DNA of 36,801 nt from Gnetum montanum. Its lineage: Eukaryota; Streptophyta; Gnetopsida; Gnetales; Gnetaceae. The stretch spans positions 1-36,801 of the forward strand of contig MNCI01027134.1 of the NCBI GenBank assembly GCA_015680685.1, in the 5' to 3' direction. Each line of letters starts with the position of its first letter. Within the stretch, counting starts at the first letter, position 1. A model generated the notes under the pieces. It saw nothing but the letters and a program-made list of their open reading frames with translations, ran no database searches and was not told where the DNA came from. Shown in pieces: positions 33,560 to 36,801 of the stretch. The position numbers and the translations under genes were made by a program.

Positions 33560-34153
33560 ATTTCCAAAGTAGCAGCGTCTGCACCCTGTAACAACAACAA
33601 AAGAATGTCCTTCATGCTCGGCCTCATGTAAGGCTCATCTTGGATACACCAAGGTCCCACAATGGCAACCCGTTGCACCTGCTCTCATCTTGGATACTCC
33701 AAGGTTCCACAATGGCAACCTGTCGCACCTGCTCCGGGTCCACTGTTTTCCAGATTCTGGGATCCATGGCGACCATGAAATTGCCTCTACTCATCTCCAT
33801 CGCTCTGCAAATGGGGTACATCAGTGCCTCCAAGTCAGGCGACTCCAAGTCAGGCGACTGCCTGACATTTCGTTGCCCGGAGAGCAACCCCAGCAGTCAT
33901 GCCAAAACTGTACACGTCCGCCTTGGCAGTGATGGGTCCCCGGACAGCCACTCTGGCGCCACATAACAAATGCTGCCACGCATGGTCGTCAATACTTTGC
34001 TGTAATCCCTATCCAGAAGCTTTGCCACGCTGAAATCCGCAATCTTGGGCTGGAAATCCGAGTCCACGAGCACGTTATCTGGCTTGATATCACAGTAGAT
34101 TATGCAGTCGCGGCATCCCTCGTGCAGATACGAAATTCCACGAGCGGCTTGAT
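33560..34153 (-). pseudogene. Receptor-like Ser/Thr kinase domain, G-type lectin/S-locus class
   Basis: Minus-strand order: 'QAARGISYLHEGCRDCIIYC' (34089-34150), 'DIKPDNVLVD', 'KIADFSVAKLLDRDYSKVLT', 'TMRGS', 'YVAPEW', 'ITAKADVYSFGM' (33898-33933, in a shifted frame), 'LLSGQRN', 'MYPICRAMEMSRGNFMVAMD', and 'WCIQDEPYMRPSMKDILL' near 33600-33650. The C-R-D-C-I-I-H-C-D loop is a mark of the G-type lectin (SD-type) receptor kinases. Here catalytic His is Tyr and DFG is DFS, so it would be inactive. Two frameshifts (about 33940 and 33905), a 15-bp and a 50-bp tandem duplication and a stop follow. GC content is clearly higher than in the surroundings. Extracellular and membrane parts are missing; the copia element cuts off the tail. 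Confidence 0.88.
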
Positions 34154-34226
34154 ATTGAAACTTCCCATTATTTTTCCTGAACAGGAATTTTGCCCTCCTA
34201 TCCTATTAGTTAGTTTGTGCTTGACT

Positions 34227-34614
34227 GCTCTACGACATGCTCACGTTCACCTTCTGCAACTTCTTCTGCAAGCAAGAAAGCATGCATGGAGAAGGAAAGA
34301 AACAACAACAGTTGGGCTGCTATTATACAATAATACGAGCAACAAGGGGAAAGAGGCTATCAAAGAAATGCATGGAGATGAGACCATGTTTCCACCGTCA
34401 CTAAACAAACAAATAATCGCGAGAAGAACACGTGCATGGAAAATGTGTGCATACTGCACTGCACTGCACTTTCTGGAAGAAAAAAGAGGGCCAAGTCAAA
34501 ATTGATTATGAGGTTTTGTACGTGTGTGAAAGAGTCAAGAGGAGGCAGCCGTGATTGGTTGGATTAAGATCGGCGTAATCTTGGGGACGTTTGTTTTGGA
34601 AGGAGCATCCATCC
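34227..34614 (+). promoter_or_regulatory. Possible 5' flank of the short signal-peptide-like ORF
   Basis: GC-richer than its surroundings, with a G-box core CACGTG (34429-34434) and a CTGCA repeat at 34452-34467. Open frames at 34122-34505 have no domain. The reading as promoter is inference from position upstream of the ORF and the G-box only. Confidence 0.3.
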
Positions 34615-34710
34615 ATGGCTCTGATTTTCGTTGTTGCGTGTTTCGTGATTTGCTTTGCTTTGGTTTTGGGCAGAGACACTGTTGAATCAGGGATAACGTC
34701 CATGGGATAA
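34615..34710 (+). pseudogene. Short ORF resembling a secretory signal peptide
   Basis: ATG at 34615 gives 31 codons: MALIF, then a hydrophobic core 'VVACFVICFALVLG', then 'RDTVESGITSMG' and TAA (34708-34710). The layout (short start, a 15-residue hydrophobic stretch ending in small residues, then a polar 'DT..SG' segment) resembles the N-terminus of G-type lectin receptor kinases, whose mature part often begins 'DT(I/L)..GQ.L'. It is on the opposite strand to the kinase remnant and lies inside the inverted-repeat element. It may be a captured or inverted first exon of the same gene class, or chance. There is no lectin domain behind it. Confidence 0.35.
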
Positions 34711-34759
34711 GGGCATAAGGCCCTATACATGGCTGATGTTGGCGTTGACAATTAGATTC

Positions 34760-35330
34760 TAACTGCACTTTGCTGCTAAATCTGAAATAAAATTAATTCA
34801 TGCTAAACGAGAAATTCAAGAGGCTACTGCCCAGGTAAGAGAGTATCCAAAGCCAGTTTAAAAAAGTTTAACGTGGAATTGGTCTTTATATGTTGCATAA
34901 ATTACATTGCATGTTGAAAGATTTCCACCGAGTCTTTAGCTTCTGCCTGGACAAGTTGGTTAACTGTAACTTCACGCCTAATCCAAAATTTAAATTGTGC
35001 GAGTAGAATAGAGCAACTGGGTTCGGTTCATTTCTTTTAATATCACCGCCTCAACAAAAATCGATAGCCATGATTAAATTTATGTTTCAGCTTAGTTGTT
35101 CAAGAAGTTACAGAACTGTATCAACCTTCCTGTTTTCTTCATCGGAATGATTAATTAAATTAATAATCCCAAAAATTCTATTTAATTCCTTAAGCTTATC
35201 TATAAATGATTTTATGATTTGATTGTTCAGAATCCCAATAACTTTTGATTACAGTGAGACTTTTAATCAAGCTCGGATTTGAGTAACTCTGTTTTTCTAT
35301 AGAGAGGGCTTTGAAAGAATTCTACTCGGC
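34760..35330. other. No gene recognised
   Basis: AT-rich interior of the inverted-repeat element without a reading frame of note or a recognisable repeat. Confidence 0.4.
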
Positions 35331-35336
35331 TTCAAA

Positions 35337-35426
35337 AGTAGTCGAAGCTTGAATCAAAAGCATTGCGATAAAGCTGTTCGGAAAGAGTAGTGGAAGCTTG
35401 AATCAAAAGCGTTGCAATAAAGCTGT
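35337..35426. repeat. Tandem duplication, period 49 bp
   Basis: 'agtagtcgaagcttgaatcaaaagcattgcgataaagctgt' (from 35337) recurs from 35386 as 'agtagtggaagcttgaatcaaaagcgttgcaataaagctgt', with three differences in about 41 bp. Confidence 0.85.
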
Positions 35427-35830
35427 GATGTAAGTAGATGATGACTGAACCAAAAGAACTGCAAAAGAAAAACAATCACAATCAAACCAAAAAAGTTACT
35501 GCAGAATCTTAATACTCAAAAAACTAAAAGATAACATATCCGCAACTGCAAATATTTTTCTCAATGGGTTAAAAAGCACAAAGCACAACAGCACTACAAA
35601 CTGTTTTCCATTTTTCTATTTACCCATAGATTGTGCTATGATTATCTCATTGCTTAATTTTTAATTTTTGTTGTTTTGGTTGTAAGGTTTTATAAAAATC
35701 GTTTAGAAAAGGAGGCTCGGGGCAATTACACGACAGAAACGGACAAAACTTGATGTATGGCATGGCTTGGATGAGAGCGAAAGGACCCGCTGTATTTCTT
35801 AATCAATGGGCAAACCATAAACCCATCCAC

Positions 35831-35938
35831 ATCTTTTATGTCGTAGATGCATGATAGATCAAGGTATACATATATGCCTATCTTTTCTGTGACAGATGTA
35901 TGGTAGATCAAGGTAGGCATGGTATACATATATGCCTA
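35831..35938. repeat. Tandem duplication, 50 and 58 bp copies
   Basis: 'atcttttatgtcgtagatgcatgatagatcaagg' with 'tatacatatatgccta' (35831-35880) is repeated at 35881-35938. An 8-bp segment (aggcatgg) is added between the two blocks in the second copy. Confidence 0.85.
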
Positions 35939-36085
35939 TACTAATTCTAAGTATACAGGATAATAGAGATAAAATTTGTAAAATTAAAGAATTGAACACT
36001 CAATTTTGCACTTATCAATGTAATTGCATATCATTGTTTTTCTCAAGTTGGTTAACACATAAAATATTTTTTTATTATTTAAACA

Positions 36086-36153
36086 TGTCTTTGGGTCCCA
36101 CCCCTACCTAACAATAGGCACCCACTAGTAGGGAAGGGTGGGACCCAAGGACA
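36086..36153. repeat. Hairpin, 18-bp arms
   Basis: TGTCTTTGGGTCCCACCC (36086-36103) pairs with GGGTGGGACCCAAGGACA (36136-36153) with one mismatch, over a 32-nt loop. The arms are GC-rich in an AT-rich setting. It resembles neither an intrinsic terminator (a bacterial signal) nor a known plant small-RNA precursor. Confidence 0.8.
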
Positions 36154-36381
36154 CACATAAGCATGATCAAGATGGTCATGAAATTTACAGATGGGTTACA
36201 TGAAGTGAGCCATAAATCGTTATAGATCAATTTATGGTTGTGGATGGATACTTAAGCATGGTGGATAATGGTCATCTAAGATACATGAAGTGACACAATA
36301 ACTATGCATAATAGTTGAGATTCCAAAATTTACAAGAAGATTAAATGGATCTAATCACTTTGCCTACTTGTAAGCACAAAC

Positions 36382-36620
36382 TAATAGGATAGGAGTGGAG
36401 AATTCCCTTGAAAGCAGTGAAGCACAAACTAATAAGATAAGAGCCGAGAATTTGAGATAAAATAATTCATGTTGGATTCAAGATTAAACGGATCTAATCT
36501 CTTCATCCACCTATAAGCAATCAAGCACAAACTAATAGGATAGGAGCAGAGAATTCCCTGTAACAAGTCAAGCACAAACTAATAGGATAGGGCAGCCAAG
36601 CACAAACTAATAGGATAGAA
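36382..36620. repeat. Five copies of an AAGCACAAACTAATAGGATAG motif
   Basis: Copies start near 36372, 36421, 36515, 36570 and 36598, with spacings of 49, 94, 55 and 28 bp. Two are followed by 'gagcagagaattccct'-like sequence. The inverted partner lies once at 34196-34223. The last copy forms the inner part of the right inverted repeat. Confidence 0.8.
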
Positions 36621-36672
36621 GGGGATAGAAGGGGAAATTTACTGTTGAGATAAAATAAGGAGAAGTTTCAAT

Positions 36673-36801
36673 GATGGTGTGTTTTGTGTTGGATTTCAAA
36701 ATTTCTAGAGACCTAGCAAAGAACAAGTCAATAAATTGCTCCGATTTTCAACAGCGTGCGGTCTGCGGCTGCGTTCTAAATATGTGAAGTTGAGAACCAC
36801 T
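36673..36801. other. Right flank, no gene recognised
   Basis: The last 129 bp turn GC-richer from about 36750. The minus strand was checked for the upstream part of the kinase (Gly-loop, VAIK, alpha-C), which would be expected here if the inverted-repeat element interrupted the gene; no convincing match was seen, but the stretch is short. Confidence 0.35.

Larger units (their letters stand above)
34154..36672. mobile_element. Probable inverted-repeat (TIR or foldback) element
   Basis: The ends are imperfect inverted repeats of about 72-76 bp: left 34154-34226 (attgaaacttc...tttgtgcttgact) and right 36597-36672 (caagcacaaactaa...gaagtttcaat). They differ by a 4-bp and a 9-bp indel and scattered changes. 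GAT stands on both sides (34151-34153 and 36673-36675), a possible 3-bp target duplication that could be chance. The kinase homology starts right at the left end. Inside are a short signal-peptide-like ORF, a hairpin and tandem duplications, but no transposase, so it would be non-autonomous. An alternative is an inversion or a repeat-mediated rearrangement. Confidence 0.5.

Noticed and set aside
33640-33966. Overlapping open frames of 108 and 80 codons on the plus strand
   Set aside because: They are antisense to the kinase domain, which is clearly read on the minus strand. The repeated words in their translation come from the 50-bp and 15-bp duplications.
34122-34505. 127-codon open frame on the plus strand
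   Set aside because: It starts inside the reverse complement of the kinase remnant, crosses the inverted-repeat end, and has no domain. It looks like a chance frame in GC-richer DNA.
36673-36801. Upstream part of the kinase beyond the inverted-repeat element
   Set aside because: All minus-strand frames were read for the glycine loop and the VAIK/alpha-C region; none fits. The window ends too soon to decide.

Overview
The window looks like intergenic DNA from the nuclear genome of a seed plant with a large, repeat-rich genome. A gymnosperm is my guess; nothing in the sequence proves it. The DNA is AT-rich. No long intact protein gene is present. Almost every recognisable coding stretch is a retrotransposon fragment full of stops and frameshifts, or a piece of a host-type gene broken by a later insertion. 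I found no bacterial operon, CRISPR array or rRNA, and no intact tRNA gene.

Left part (1-9.2 kb, plus strand). A decayed tandem array with units of about 190-210 bp (1-860) is followed by a minisatellite with 10-11 bp units (1.24-1.91 kb). Next comes the decayed pol of a Ty3/gypsy element of Tat type, with RT, two RNase H domains in series and integrase (2.3-5.2 kb). At about 5.25 kb this is cut by a copia element with a Sirevirus-like gag. That element has a truncated 5' LTR, a Met-initiator PBS, gag with an intact CCHC knuckle, no recognisable pol, a polypurine tract and a longer 3' LTR (to 9.16 kb).

Middle part (9.2-27.3 kb). There is a tRNA-derived SINE remnant (10.05 kb), a group of ACCATGA/TCATGGT dyads (10.4-10.65 kb) and a LINE 3' end (11.2-11.6 kb). 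A MULE-transposase/SWIM-zinc-finger pseudogene follows on the minus strand. Its body lies at 12.5-14.1 kb and its N-terminal exon, still carrying a GTAAGT splice donor, at 24.43-24.69 kb. The two halves are separated by a 10-kb Athila-like Ty3/gypsy element on the minus strand (14161-24200) with both LTRs, PBS, gag, PR, RT, RNase H and IN.

Right part (27.3-36.8 kb). A receptor-like kinase pseudogene of the G-type-lectin/S-locus class lies on the minus strand. A Ty1/copia element on the minus strand (27468-33554) splits its last codons (27395-27467) from its kinase domain (33560-34153). The copia element has LTRs, a Met-initiator PBS, a PPT and a near-matching 5-bp target duplication. The N-terminal side of the kinase is cut off by a probable 2.5-kb inverted-repeat (TIR or foldback) element, 34154-36672. 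That element contains a short plus-strand ORF resembling a secretory signal peptide.

The overall picture is nested insertion into two host-type genes, followed by long decay. Many disabling changes in the minus-strand elements are G-to-A or C-to-T transitions, as expected from deamination of methylated cytosine in silenced DNA. I did not find a convincing new biological system. The most unusual structures are the three self-complementary dyads just upstream of the TATA box in the Athila LTR, the copia LTR pair that differs by a 50-bp tandem array, and the inverted-repeat element carrying the signal-peptide-like ORF.
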